Assembly: GCA_001897855.1 (NCBI GenBank)
Contig: MKUO01000018.1
Location: 467,693 to 531,692, forward strand
Reading direction: 5' to 3'
DNA length: 64,000 bases
From: Bacteroidetes bacterium 43-93
GTDB taxonomy: Bacteria > Bacteroidota > Bacteroidia > Chitinophagales > Chitinophagaceae
Positions 7,516 through 16,222 of this stretch are shown here, piece by piece. The stretch's first letter is position 1. Every line of letters starts with the position of its first letter. The position numbers and the translations under genes are program-made. The notes below the pieces were generated by a model, which searched no databases, was not told where the DNA came from, and saw only the letters and a program-made list of their open reading frames with translations.

Positions 7516-8886
7516 ATGGCAAAAATCAAGTCGGCCTTCTTCTGTCAGCAATGTGGTTATGAATCTCCGAAGTGGACGGGTAAATGTCCTTCCTGCGGTG
7601 CGTGGAATTCTTTTGTAGAAGAAGTGATACAGCGTGATGATAAGAAAAACGTAACTGCAGGATGGGAAGAAGAAACCAAAGATCAATCCAAAGCACATAA
7701 ACTGGAAGAGCTGGTTATCACCAAAGAGATAAGACTCTCAACTCCTGATTCCGAACTCAATCGTGTGCTTGGTGGCGGTATGGTACCTGGCTCCGTGATA
7801 TTGATTGCAGGTGAACCGGGCATTGGTAAATCTACCTTGTTCTTACAATGCGCTTTGCAATGGAAGAACATTACTACGCTCTATATATCGGGCGAAGAAA
7901 GCGCACAACAAGTGAAGCTTCGCGCAGATCGTGTTGGAACGAGTAACCCCAACCTTTATTTGCTTACAGCAACTAACACAAACACCTTATTCCAGGAAGT
8001 AAAAAAAGTAAAACCACAATTACTGATCATAGATTCCATACAAACATTGGAATCACCTTATGTAGAAAGCCCGGCAGGTAGTGTGTCGCAGGTACGTGAG
8101 TGTGCAGCAGAATTGCAACGCTTTGCCAAGGCTACCAACATACCGGTATGCATCATTGGCCATATCACAAAGGATGGCTCCATTGCAGGGCCTAAAATAT
8201 TAGAGCACATGGTTGATACCGTGCTGCAATTTGAGGGTGACCGCCACTACGCCTATCGCATACTGCGTACTATAAAAAATCGTTTTGGCAGTACATCTGA
8301 ACTGGGCATCTACGAAATGGTTACCAATGGTATGCGCCCGGTAAGCAATCCTTCCGAAATATTACTATCGCAGCATGATGAGCCATTGAGCGGCATTGCC
8401 ATAGCCAGTACTATGGAAGGTGCTCGTCCGCTGATGATAGAAGTACAGGCACTCGTTACCCAGGCAGTGTATGGCACACCGCAGCGTACAGTTAGCGGTA
8501 TCGACCTCCGCAGGCTTCAATTATTATTGGCAGTATTGGAAAAACGCGGTGGTTTTCACTTCGGCACGCGTGATGTGTTCGTGAACATAGCAGGCGGATT
8601 GAAAATAGAAGACCCAAGTATAGAACTTGCCGTTGTGTGCGCCCTGTTATCTTCTTACGAAGACAAAGCGTTACCTAATAATATTTGCCTTGTCGGCGAG
8701 ATAGGCCTATCCGGCGAGATACGCGCCGTCAATCGCATAGATCAGCGAATTGCTGAGGCAGATAAACTGGGTATGGATGTGATATTGATACCAAAAGCTA
8801 ACGCGAAAGGGCTGGATACGAAGAATTACAAGATCGAGATCAAGACCGTGAATAAAGTAGAAGATGTTTACAGGATGTTTTTCTAA
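7516..8886 (+). CDS. radA: DNA repair protein RadA
   Basis: RecA-like ATPase that drives branch migration during recombinational repair; 456 aa, normal length. The N-terminal C4 zinc finger is Cys10, Cys13, Cys24, Cys27. Walker A is GEPGIGKS at 99-106 and the diagnostic KNRFG motif is at 254-258. The C-terminal third is the Lon-protease-like (P13-like) domain, which is not expected to be proteolytic in this family. The comF-like gene begins on the very next base (stop 8884-8886, ATG 8887), so they are one operon linking repair and a competence-type protein. Confidence 0.97.
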   Translation: MAKIKSAFFCQQCGYESPKWTGKCPSCGAWNSFVEEVIQRDDKKNVTAGWEEETKDQSKAHKLEELVITKEIRLSTPDSELNRVLGGGMVPGSVILIAGEPGIGKSTLFLQCALQWKNITTLYISGEESAQQVKLRADRVGTSNPNLYLLTATNTNTLFQEVKKVKPQLLIIDSIQTLESPYVESPAGSVSQVRECAAELQRFAKATNIPVCIIGHITKDGSIAGPKILEHMVDTVLQFEGDRHYAYRILRTIKNRFGSTSELGIYEMVTNGMRPVSNPSEILLSQHDEPLSGIAIASTMEGARPLMIEVQALVTQAVYGTPQRTVSGIDLRRLQLLLAVLEKRGGFHFGTRDVFVNIAGGLKIEDPSIELAVVCALLSSYEDKALPNNICLVGEIGLSGEIRAVNRIDQRIAEADKLGMDVILIPKANAKGLDTKNYKIEIKTVNKVEDVYRMFF

Positions 8887-9597
8887 ATGAGTTTCTCCGA
8901 CAACATAAAAGATATGGCCCAGGGCCTCAGCCACCTGCTCTACCCCCGCCTCTGCGAGGGCTGCAGCAAGCCTTTGCTGGCAGAGGAAGAAATACTCTGC
9001 CTCAATTGCAATATCTACAACCTTCCACGTACGGCCTATCATCATATACCCGACAATGAAACCGCCATGCGTTTTGCGGGCCGGGTACCGGTAGTCAAGG
9101 CTAGTTCATTTGCATACTTTACCGATGGCGGCTTGCTGCAACATCTGTTACACGAGCTTAAATACAATAATCGTAAAGACATCGGTGTGTTTCTGGGCAA
9201 ACTATTTGCCTACGATTTGGCACAGATCAACTGGCAACAGGGTATCGATATCATCATACCTGTGCCGCTGCATCCGCAAAAAGAAGCAGCCAGGGGTTAT
9301 AACCAATCTGCTTTATTAGCTGAGGGCATGTCCTCTGTATGGAATATCCCGGTCGTGGCTGATCTGCTTTACAGAACGCGCAACACAGAAAGCCAGACAC
9401 AAAAAACCCGGGCAGAGCGTATAGAAAATATGGATGGCGCGTTCGCGGTTCAAAATGAAAAAGCCCTGGGAAATAAACACATACTGCTGATAGACGATGT
9501 GCTCACCACGGGTGCTACGCTGGAATCCTGTGCCATGGCTATTTTAAAGGTACCGGGTACCCATGTTAGCATCGCTACAATAGGAGTTGCCAATTAA
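8887..9597 (+). CDS. ComF family phosphoribosyltransferase-like protein
   Basis: 236 aa. The N-terminus has a C4 zinc-binding module (Cys23, Cys26, Cys38, Cys41) and the C-terminus a type I phosphoribosyltransferase fold with the PRPP motif ILLIDDVLTTGAT. ComF proteins are needed for DNA uptake in naturally competent bacteria, but many genomes carry them without known competence; here function is inferred by family only. It abuts radA with no gap. No transmembrane segment, so cytoplasmic. Confidence 0.9.
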   Translation: MSFSDNIKDMAQGLSHLLYPRLCEGCSKPLLAEEEILCLNCNIYNLPRTAYHHIPDNETAMRFAGRVPVVKASSFAYFTDGGLLQHLLHELKYNNRKDIGVFLGKLFAYDLAQINWQQGIDIIIPVPLHPQKEAARGYNQSALLAEGMSSVWNIPVVADLLYRTRNTESQTQKTRAERIENMDGAFAVQNEKALGNKHILLIDDVLTTGATLESCAMAILKVPGTHVSIATIGVAN

Positions 9598-9692
9598 TTA
9601 ATGCATCCCATTGCATTTATGCCCTTTTTAGGCTATCTTAATGCCAAATTTTGTAATATCAACATATTACATTTTACAGCAAAACATATAGT

Positions 9693-10931
9693 ATGAAGAA
9701 ACCACTATTATTGATCGGTTCCGTGCTGTTGTCATCTTCGATAGCATTCGGTGCCGCTTTTCAACTAAACCTGCAAGGTATCAGGCAATTGGCAATGGGG
9801 GGCACCGGTGCTGCTGTACCGTGGGATGCTTCCACCATATTCTATAATCCTGCAGGCCTTAGCGACCTGGGGCATATACAGGCTTATGCAAGCATACAGG
9901 CACTTACACCCCGCACCCGCTGGATAGCTACGCCAACAGGCGCTCCCGGCGATATGGCAGATGCAAACAACCGTACTTATACTCCGTTCAATGTTTACGT
10001 TGGCGGCCCAATAGCAGATAAGAGCCGCATTGGCCTTGGTGTTGCTGTATATACACCTTTTGGCACTGGCATCAAATGGGATGATAACTGGGCAGGTCGT
10101 TATTCCATCCAGGAAATACAATTACAAAGCATCTTCATACAACCTACTATCAGCTATAAGGTGAATGATATCATCTCAGTAGGTGGTGGTTTCGTTTTTG
10201 CAACCGGTAACATCGATTTGCGTAAAGCAGTACCGCTGCAAAGCCAGGCAGGCGCCGATGGCGCGGCTGAGCTTAAGGGTAATGCAAACGGTGTTGGGTA
10301 CAACATTGGCTTACATTTAAATGCAACGGACTGGCTGCAATTCGGTATCACTTACCGCTCCGGCGTTAATATGAAGGTTAATCGCGGATATGCGACATTT
10401 ACCGTACCATCTTCACTGTCTTCGCAGTTCCCTTACACAGCTTTCAAATCAAACGTAAACCTGCCACGCGTAGTAACTATAGGCTGGGGTTTCAAACCTA
10501 CACGTAACCTTACCATCCAGGCCGATGGTAATTTTGTAGGATGGAGCTCTTACGACAGTCTTCGTTTCGATTATGAAACAAATACTGCTTCGCTGCAGGA
10601 TGTACATACGCCACGCCGCTACAAAAACACCTTTGCTATTCGCCTGGGTGCTCACTACAAGATCAATGACCGTTTTGCTGTAATGGTGGGTGGCGCTTAT
10701 GATCCTTCCCCGGTAAAAGATGGTTACCTGTCTCCTGAACTTCCTGATGCAAATCACTACACAGCTACCGGTGGTATTACCTTCAAACCAATGAGAAGGA
10801 TGACTATCATGGGCGTATTTGAGTATGTATTTACAGACAAACGTACCGGTGTTGTAATGACAGATAATTTTGCAGGTCAGTATCAAACCAAGATCATCAA
10901 TCCGGGTATTGGCGTTTCTTTCGATTTCTAA
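9693..10931 (+). CDS. FadL/OmpP1-type outer membrane transport protein
   Basis: 412 aa with a signal peptide (residues 1-20, ending near AFGAAF). It is rich in alternating beta-strand sequence and ends in Phe-Asp-Phe, typical of outer membrane barrels. The N-terminal hatch has the family NPAGL motif (about residue 52) after LAMGGTGAAV. Members import long-chain fatty acids or other hydrophobic compounds. It is followed after 28 nt by a secreted SGNH esterase lipoprotein, suggesting that released acyl chains are taken up by this barrel. The substrate is not readable from sequence. Confidence 0.88.
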   Translation: MKKPLLLIGSVLLSSSIAFGAAFQLNLQGIRQLAMGGTGAAVPWDASTIFYNPAGLSDLGHIQAYASIQALTPRTRWIATPTGAPGDMADANNRTYTPFNVYVGGPIADKSRIGLGVAVYTPFGTGIKWDDNWAGRYSIQEIQLQSIFIQPTISYKVNDIISVGGGFVFATGNIDLRKAVPLQSQAGADGAAELKGNANGVGYNIGLHLNATDWLQFGITYRSGVNMKVNRGYATFTVPSSLSSQFPYTAFKSNVNLPRVVTIGWGFKPTRNLTIQADGNFVGWSSYDSLRFDYETNTASLQDVHTPRRYKNTFAIRLGAHYKINDRFAVMVGGAYDPSPVKDGYLSPELPDANHYTATGGITFKPMRRMTIMGVFEYVFTDKRTGVVMTDNFAGQYQTKIINPGIGVSFDF

Positions 10932-10959
10932 AAGATCAAGCTAAAAAACTACAAGAAAA

Positions 10960-12267
10960 ATGAAGAAGATATATATCATAGGTTTGATGGCCTGCACAAT
11001 GGCGGCATGTAAAACCAATATAGAACCATCCAAACCGGATAAAGGTTCCGCAGATTTCACACGCTATGTAGCAGTCGGCAATTCACTCACTGCAGGTTTT
11101 GCAGATGGCAGCTTATATAAATCAGGACAGGAAAACTCCTATCCAAGCATACTGGCAGGCCAGTTCAAACTGGTAGGCGGTGGCAACTTCAAGCAGCCAT
11201 TGCTTCCAGGCAATTTTGGATATCCCGGCGCTAAACTTACGTTGCAGATGGTTCAAGGCGCTTGCGATGCTACGTCATCATTAGCCCCTGCTTATTTTAA
11301 AGGTGCATTGGATACAGCCGGCAGCGCTATGAGTGTAGCCCAGGATGGTCCTTATAATAATATGGGTGTTCCGGGTATCCGCTGTATTGATTTCCTGTTT
11401 CGCGGATATGGCATGTTAAACCCTTATGCACGCAGGTTCTATGTAGATCCTGCCGGTTCACGCCCTGCTGATGAGGCAGGTGTGCTGCATCCTACTTTCT
11501 TTACTATGTGGATCGGTGCAAACGATGTGCTTGGTTATGCAACAGCGGGTGGTGATGGTTCTTCTGATCCTACCGCAAAAATATCTGACCCTAATCTGTT
11601 TGCAGTAGCCTACGATACTACGTTGTCTATCATGAGGCGTAATGGTGCGCAAGGGGTGCTCATAAACATTCCTGATGTTACCGCTATACCTTTCTTTACT
11701 ACGATACCTGCTAATGGCCTTACGCTTACGCAAGATGATGCCTACAGGTTGAATGATGCTTACAACAATGTTCCGGGTATACGCTTCCAGGCAGGCGCTA
11801 ACTATTTCCTGATTGCAGATGCAAGCGCTCCTGCTAAGTTCAGGCACATCCAACCGGGCGAATATATCTTATTGAGCCTGCCTATGGATTCAGTAAAATG
11901 TGCAGGCTGGGGTACTAAAAAACCTATTCCTGCAAACTATGTGCTGACGGCAGGCGAAGTAGCCAACATCCAAACAGCAACATCTGCTTACAACCAGATC
12001 ATCAGCAGGCTTGCTCAAAGGGAAAACCTCGCAGTTGTAGATTTGAACTCTTATCTCCGCACATTGCAATCAGGAATATTGTTTAATGGTGTTGCTTTCA
12101 ATACAACCTTTGTATCAGGCGGCGCATTTTCGTTAGATGGTGTACACCTCACACCACGCGGTTATGCCCTGGTGGCCAATCAGATTATCAATACCATCAA
12201 CAACAGGTACAACGCTACCATACCTCAGGTTGATGTAAATAAATACAATGGTGTACTGTTCCCATAA
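10960..12267 (+). CDS. SGNH/GDSL hydrolase lipoprotein
   Basis: 435 aa. A lipoprotein signal peptide ends in TMAAC with the lipidated Cys17, followed by Lys-Thr. SGNH motifs are present: block I is GNSLTAG (Gly40-Asn41-Ser42, Asn in place of the usual Asp), the GAND block with the oxyanion Asn, and the C-terminal DGVHLT block supplying Asp and His. This predicts a surface or periplasmic esterase/lipase. It lies directly downstream of a FadL-like channel in one transcription unit that ends at the strong terminator at 12292. The substrate is inferred to be a lipid or acyl ester only from this pairing. Confidence 0.9.
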   Translation: MKKIYIIGLMACTMAACKTNIEPSKPDKGSADFTRYVAVGNSLTAGFADGSLYKSGQENSYPSILAGQFKLVGGGNFKQPLLPGNFGYPGAKLTLQMVQGACDATSSLAPAYFKGALDTAGSAMSVAQDGPYNNMGVPGIRCIDFLFRGYGMLNPYARRFYVDPAGSRPADEAGVLHPTFFTMWIGANDVLGYATAGGDGSSDPTAKISDPNLFAVAYDTTLSIMRRNGAQGVLINIPDVTAIPFFTTIPANGLTLTQDDAYRLNDAYNNVPGIRFQAGANYFLIADASAPAKFRHIQPGEYILLSLPMDSVKCAGWGTKKPIPANYVLTAGEVANIQTATSAYNQIISRLAQRENLAVVDLNSYLRTLQSGILFNGVAFNTTFVSGGAFSLDGVHLTPRGYALVANQIINTINNRYNATIPQVDVNKYNGVLFP

Positions 12268-12291
12268 CAGGCACACACATCTCATAAAAAA

Positions 12292-12318
12292 ATGCCCCGC
12301 AATGCGGGGCATTTTTTT
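12292..12318. terminator. Bidirectional terminator
   Basis: Perfect 9-bp stem ATGCCCCGC/GCGGGGCAT with an AAT loop, preceded by an A-run and followed by a T-run. It can therefore stop both the SGNH operon (+) and the LRR operon (-). Confidence 0.92.
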
Positions 12319-12324
12319 ATGGCT

Positions 12325-13176
12325 TTATTCTGCTTTAGACGGACGGTATATATTAGGATCGAAGGACGTTACCACCGTAATGCGCTGCCGGTAACGGTAT
12401 AGCGGATTTTGGTAGAATACAATGATGCGTTCATCCACATATACTTCTTCCAGCTTCGCAATATCGGCCAGCGATGCGGGCATACGTAGCGCGCCACATC
12501 TTACTACATCCAGTTCCTGCAGCTTTCTGCATTTCCCCAGCGATTCCGGTATAGTAACCAGGCGATTCTGTTGCAGGTAAAAAAAATGCAGTTCGCTTAG
12601 GTCGCCTATATTTTCAGGCAAGGCTTCTATATAGTTATTGCCAATATCAAGCAGCTGTAACGATTTTAATTGCGTTATTTCCGGCGGCAATTTTTCAAGC
12701 CTGTTAGAGCCTACACGCAAGCTTACCAGTTTTTTAAGATTGCCTATACTTGCAGGCAGGCTTACTATATCATTGCCATTCAGGTACAATACGGTGAGCG
12801 AAGGCAGATAACCAATAGAATCCGGCAATGTGGTAAGATCGTTATAGCTGACCGACAGATGTTCCAGTCTTTCCAGCTGATATATGCCATCCGGCAACGC
12901 TTTTATCTTATTACGAAAAAGTACAAGTTTCTTTAGCTTGTGGCATTTCAAAATGCTGGGTGGCAGGTAAGCTATCCTGTTGTTGCTAAAATTGATTTCC
13001 TCCAGGTTAGGAAACTGGTCCAGCACATCGGGTATGGTGTCCATTGCACGATAGGTCATGTGCAAAACCCGTACGAACTCTTTATCTGCCAGCGCATCAT
13101 CCCAGTTCCTGTATACGCCGTCGGCCTTACCAATTACGGGAATAAGAAAAAGCAAAATGCATAACAGATTTTTCAT
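12325..13176 (-). CDS. Secreted leucine-rich repeat protein
   Basis: 283 aa. Signal peptide at residues 1-19 (hydrophobic LLCILLFLIPVIG). Eight consecutive 23-residue LRR units span about residues 58-241, of the LxxLxLxxNxIxxLPxxIxxL type (bacterial/SDS22-like plant-intracellular class). There is no enzymatic domain and no T9SS sorting domain at the C-terminus, so a periplasmic or surface binding role is likely, probably protein-protein. It is followed upstream by a secreted hypothetical gene 20 nt away on the same strand. Confidence 0.85.
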   Translation of the reverse strand: MKNLLCILLFLIPVIGKADGVYRNWDDALADKEFVRVLHMTYRAMDTIPDVLDQFPNLEEINFSNNRIAYLPPSILKCHKLKKLVLFRNKIKALPDGIYQLERLEHLSVSYNDLTTLPDSIGYLPSLTVLYLNGNDIVSLPASIGNLKKLVSLRVGSNRLEKLPPEITQLKSLQLLDIGNNYIEALPENIGDLSELHFFYLQQNRLVTIPESLGKCRKLQELDVVRCGALRMPASLADIAKLEEVYVDERIIVFYQNPLYRYRQRITVVTSFDPNIYRPSKAE

Positions 13177-13196
13177 GGTTAGTGGTTTTAAAACAT

Positions 13197-13868
13197 CTAT
13201 TCACCCTTTAGCTGTTCGTATTCTTTGTAGCTGATGACTTTGGCATGTGCCGGTATTGTAAAACTTGCATTCTCCACTGGCCTTGCCTCTATCGATTGAA
13301 GGCTGAAGTGTATGGTAAGCCCATCCTCATTGGCATTTGTAAACTTCACGGGCAATTCCCTGATATTCGGGAAACGTTCAAAAATAGTCGTTGCCAATGT
13401 CCAGTCTTTCGTAAAGAAAATATCTACGCTGCTTTTATCATTATAAATTATTGTGCCTTCTTCAGCTTTCACGGAGGCTATATTCTGCGTCGCATTATCC
13501 TTCGGTTTTAAGACGAGTCCCTCATATTTTTTCCCCCGCTGCATCAGCTTATCCATATCCATTTCTATGGCTACGTCCTTATCTGCAATATGTTTTAATG
13601 AAAAGGCTGTTTTCGCATCGTAATTAATCACCAGGGTAGTCTGGAACCCATTTTCCAGCTTCAGTTCCTTTTTTACTTTGTTGCCTTTTAATGTTATCGT
13701 ATAAGTACCCGAATATTGCACTAATCCTTCCTGGTTGGCTGATGGATCCATCACGATCTTATAGGTGATAACCCCCTCGGTAAATAGCTTTTGCGCAGTA
13801 GCATTGATATTGCTTACGCAAAAAAATAGGGAGCATAAAAAAAAAGCTAAAATCCTAAACCGGGTCAT
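13197..13868 (-). CDS. Secreted hypothetical protein (GLPGLI/DUF4412-like)
   Basis: 223 aa with a signal peptide (to about residue 26, ATAQ). The rest is beta-rich, beginning with FTEGVITYKIVMDPS, a pattern seen in periplasmic GLPGLI or DUF4412-type proteins of Bacteroidota that bind lipophilic or metal ligands. It contains no catalytic motif I recognise. It lies 20 nt upstream of the LRR gene and is probably cotranscribed with it. The family call is tentative. Confidence 0.7.
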   Translation of the reverse strand: MTRFRILAFFLCSLFFCVSNINATAQKLFTEGVITYKIVMDPSANQEGLVQYSGTYTITLKGNKVKKELKLENGFQTTLVINYDAKTAFSLKHIADKDVAIEMDMDKLMQRGKKYEGLVLKPKDNATQNIASVKAEEGTIIYNDKSSVDIFFTKDWTLATTIFERFPNIRELPVKFTNANEDGLTIHFSLQSIEARPVENASFTIPAHAKVISYKEYEQLKGE

Positions 13869-13962
13869 GTTTACTAATATACGTTATTAAAGTCTTTAAC
13901 GTAGTGTATAGCAATATACATGCCTGTTTACAGGCTGTCTATGACAAACTAATGACAATCAA

Positions 13963-14346
13963 TTACTGTCGGGTAAACTTGCAGGTAGCAGCTACTTTGC
14001 CTTGCGAATCGGTGAGCCTTATAAAGTATATTCCGGATGGTATGTTATCAATGTCCAGTCTTGCGCTGGTACCACTGGTTACCCTAAATACCGATACTAC
14101 CTTACCTATAAGATTATACACTGCAATCGTTCTTATATCCAGCTTACTGTCGAATATTACATTCAGTTCGCTTCTTGCCGGGTTCGGGTAAATAGTAACA
14201 AGGTCGTTGCCCGAATTATCTTTCAGGGTATTATTAATATCCAGGGTGTTGGGGTCTGTGTCCCTGGATGAAGATGACTGGGCAAAGACATTATTTGTCA
14301 AGGCCAGGCATACAACACTAAAAAAAACGAGTAGTTTTCTCTTCAT
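13963..14346 (-). CDS. Small T9SS-sorted protein (CTD only)
   Basis: 127 aa. Signal peptide 1-22 (LALTNNVFAQ), a Ser/Asp/Asn-rich linker to about residue 48, then a type A sorting domain from VTIYPNPARSELNV to the end with IPSGIYFIRLTDSQGK. The sorting domain normally sends large cargo through the type IX system, but here there is almost no cargo besides the linker. It could be a remnant of a larger protein, a decoy or attachment peptide, or a real short surface protein. The frame is clean and the start well placed (CAT at 14344-14346). Confidence 0.8.
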   Translation of the reverse strand: MKRKLLVFFSVVCLALTNNVFAQSSSSRDTDPNTLDINNTLKDNSGNDLVTIYPNPARSELNVIFDSKLDIRTIAVYNLIGKVVSVFRVTSGTSARLDIDNIPSGIYFIRLTDSQGKVAATCKFTRQ

Positions 14347-14493
14347 TCAGGATTATTTCTTATTGCAAAATACTTAATATTCCAAACATATCCTAATAAA
14401 TGCACATTAGTTTCGTGCCAGCCTGTTAAAAATCTCAGGCGGGATTTTTGACAGTTTATTTTTTCCTACATTGCCATATTCAAATACAAGTGA

Positions 14494-16170
14494 ATGAAAA
14501 AAATCAGGAAATACAGTGGTTTTCTTACCGGTTTTGCTGTAGCTGCGATATTTATACTTTTTGTAAGAGCCAAAACCAGTGATTCCTACTTCGAAATATC
14601 TAAAAACCTGGATATATATGCTACCATATTTAAGGAGCTAAATACCTATTATGTAGATCCTATCGAACCGGGCAAGATGATGAAGACCAGTATAGATGCT
14701 ATGCTGGATAACCTGGACCCTTATACCAACTATATTACGGAATCAGACATTGAGGAGTTTGAATTCCAGACCACCGGCAAATACGGGGGCATCGGTGCCA
14801 ATATGCGCCTGAAAGATGGTGTGATATTCGTGGGAGAAGTCTATGAAAACACCCCCGCCTACAAAGCCGGTTTGCATCCCGGAGATGAAGTAATATCTAT
14901 AGATAACCAGGTAGTAAAGGGCAAAAACCTTGATGACATCAGCCTTTTATTAAAAGGTGCTCCCGGTACACAGGTTAATATGAAAATCAAAGATGCCTAC
15001 ACAGGTATCGAAGCTCAAAAGATCATTACCCGTGGCGAGATAGAAGTATCCAGCATCCCCTTTGCAGGCTTAATAGGTCCTAACAAAGATGTAGCTTATG
15101 TAAGGCTCACGCAGTTTACACCTGCTTGTGCTAAAGGCATCCGCGATGCCCTGGATAGCCTGAAGAAAGCAAAACCCGATATGAAGTCCGTATTGCTCGA
15201 CCTGAGGAATAACCCCGGCGGTTTGCTCAATGAAGCTGTGTCTATCTGCAATATTTTTATCGATAGAGGACAAACAGTCGTGATGACGAAAGGTAAAGTG
15301 CCGGAACTATCTGAAGAATTTAAGACCAAAGATCAGCCCTGGGATACCCAAATACCTGTTGCCGTATTGGTAAACCAATTCTCCGCTTCTGCATCTGAAG
15401 TGGTTTCAGGTACGCTGCAAGATCTTGACCGCGCTGTAATAATAGGCACACGTTCTTATGGCAAAGGCCTGGTGCAGGTAACACGGCCTCTTGGCTATAA
15501 CGCACGCCTGAAACTAACCACAGCTAAATATTACACACCAAGCGGCAGGTGCATACAGGCACTTGATTACAGTAACCGCAATGCCGATGGCAGCGTAGGC
15601 AAGATACCTGATTCATTAAAAAAAGAATTTAAGACCGCATCCGGCAGAAACGTATTCAGCGGTGGGGGTATAGAGCCTGATGTAAAAATAAAAGACGAAG
15701 AGATCAGCAAACTGGTGATCGCTCTATACAGCAAAAATTACTTTTTCGACTATACCACGCAGTATGTAAAACAGCATAAGACTATTGCGCCTGCCGCCAC
15801 CTTCACGCTTACAGACAATGACTTTAACCAATTCGCAAAATGGCTGGAGAATAAAGACTATTCCTACAAAACAGAAACTGAAATAGGGCTGGATTCATTA
15901 AAGCAAATAGCTATCCGCGAAAAATACTATGACGGCGCCAAAGCAGAATTCACGGCCCTGCAAAACAAGGTTTCTCACGATAAAAAGCAAGACCTTGCAA
16001 AGCATAAAGAAGAGGTAATGCGCTTCCTGGAAAGTGAGATAGCTTCACGGTATTACTACCTGCGTGGCCGCATTGAGAACAGCCTTAAAACTGATAACGA
16101 TGTCAACGAAGCATTGGCGATATTAGGGCAGCCAGCACAATACAAAGCATTGCTTACCCCGCATAAATAA
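14494..16170 (+). CDS. C-terminal processing peptidase (S41A, CtpA/Prc type)
   Basis: Periplasmic serine protease with one N-terminal membrane anchor (residues 9-25). The PDZ domain spans about 95-165 (YGGIGANM to GAPGTQVNM). The catalytic domain has FSASASE with Ser299 and YGKGLVQ with Lys324, the expected 25-residue Ser-Lys dyad spacing. 558 aa. S41 peptidases of this type trim the C-termini of envelope proteins. It is monocistronic and ends at a strong bidirectional terminator shared with gpmI. A TACATTGC near-match to the -7 element lies about 25 nt upstream of the ATG. Confidence 0.93.
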   Translation: MKKIRKYSGFLTGFAVAAIFILFVRAKTSDSYFEISKNLDIYATIFKELNTYYVDPIEPGKMMKTSIDAMLDNLDPYTNYITESDIEEFEFQTTGKYGGIGANMRLKDGVIFVGEVYENTPAYKAGLHPGDEVISIDNQVVKGKNLDDISLLLKGAPGTQVNMKIKDAYTGIEAQKIITRGEIEVSSIPFAGLIGPNKDVAYVRLTQFTPACAKGIRDALDSLKKAKPDMKSVLLDLRNNPGGLLNEAVSICNIFIDRGQTVVMTKGKVPELSEEFKTKDQPWDTQIPVAVLVNQFSASASEVVSGTLQDLDRAVIIGTRSYGKGLVQVTRPLGYNARLKLTTAKYYTPSGRCIQALDYSNRNADGSVGKIPDSLKKEFKTASGRNVFSGGGIEPDVKIKDEEISKLVIALYSKNYFFDYTTQYVKQHKTIAPAATFTLTDNDFNQFAKWLENKDYSYKTETEIGLDSLKQIAIREKYYDGAKAEFTALQNKVSHDKKQDLAKHKEEVMRFLESEIASRYYYLRGRIENSLKTDNDVNEALAILGQPAQYKALLTPHK

Positions 16171-16181
16171 AAAGCGTCTTT

Positions 16182-16222
16182 AAAACAGAAAAGAGGAGCA
16201 AGTGCTCCTCTTTTTCTGTTTT
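16182..16222. terminator. Bidirectional terminator
   Basis: Long stem with arms AAACAGAAAAGAGGAGCA and TGCTCCTCTTTTTCTGTTT around a 2-nt AG centre, with a T-rich right arm. It separates the convergent S41 peptidase and gpmI genes and overlaps the gpmI stop codon. Confidence 0.88.
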
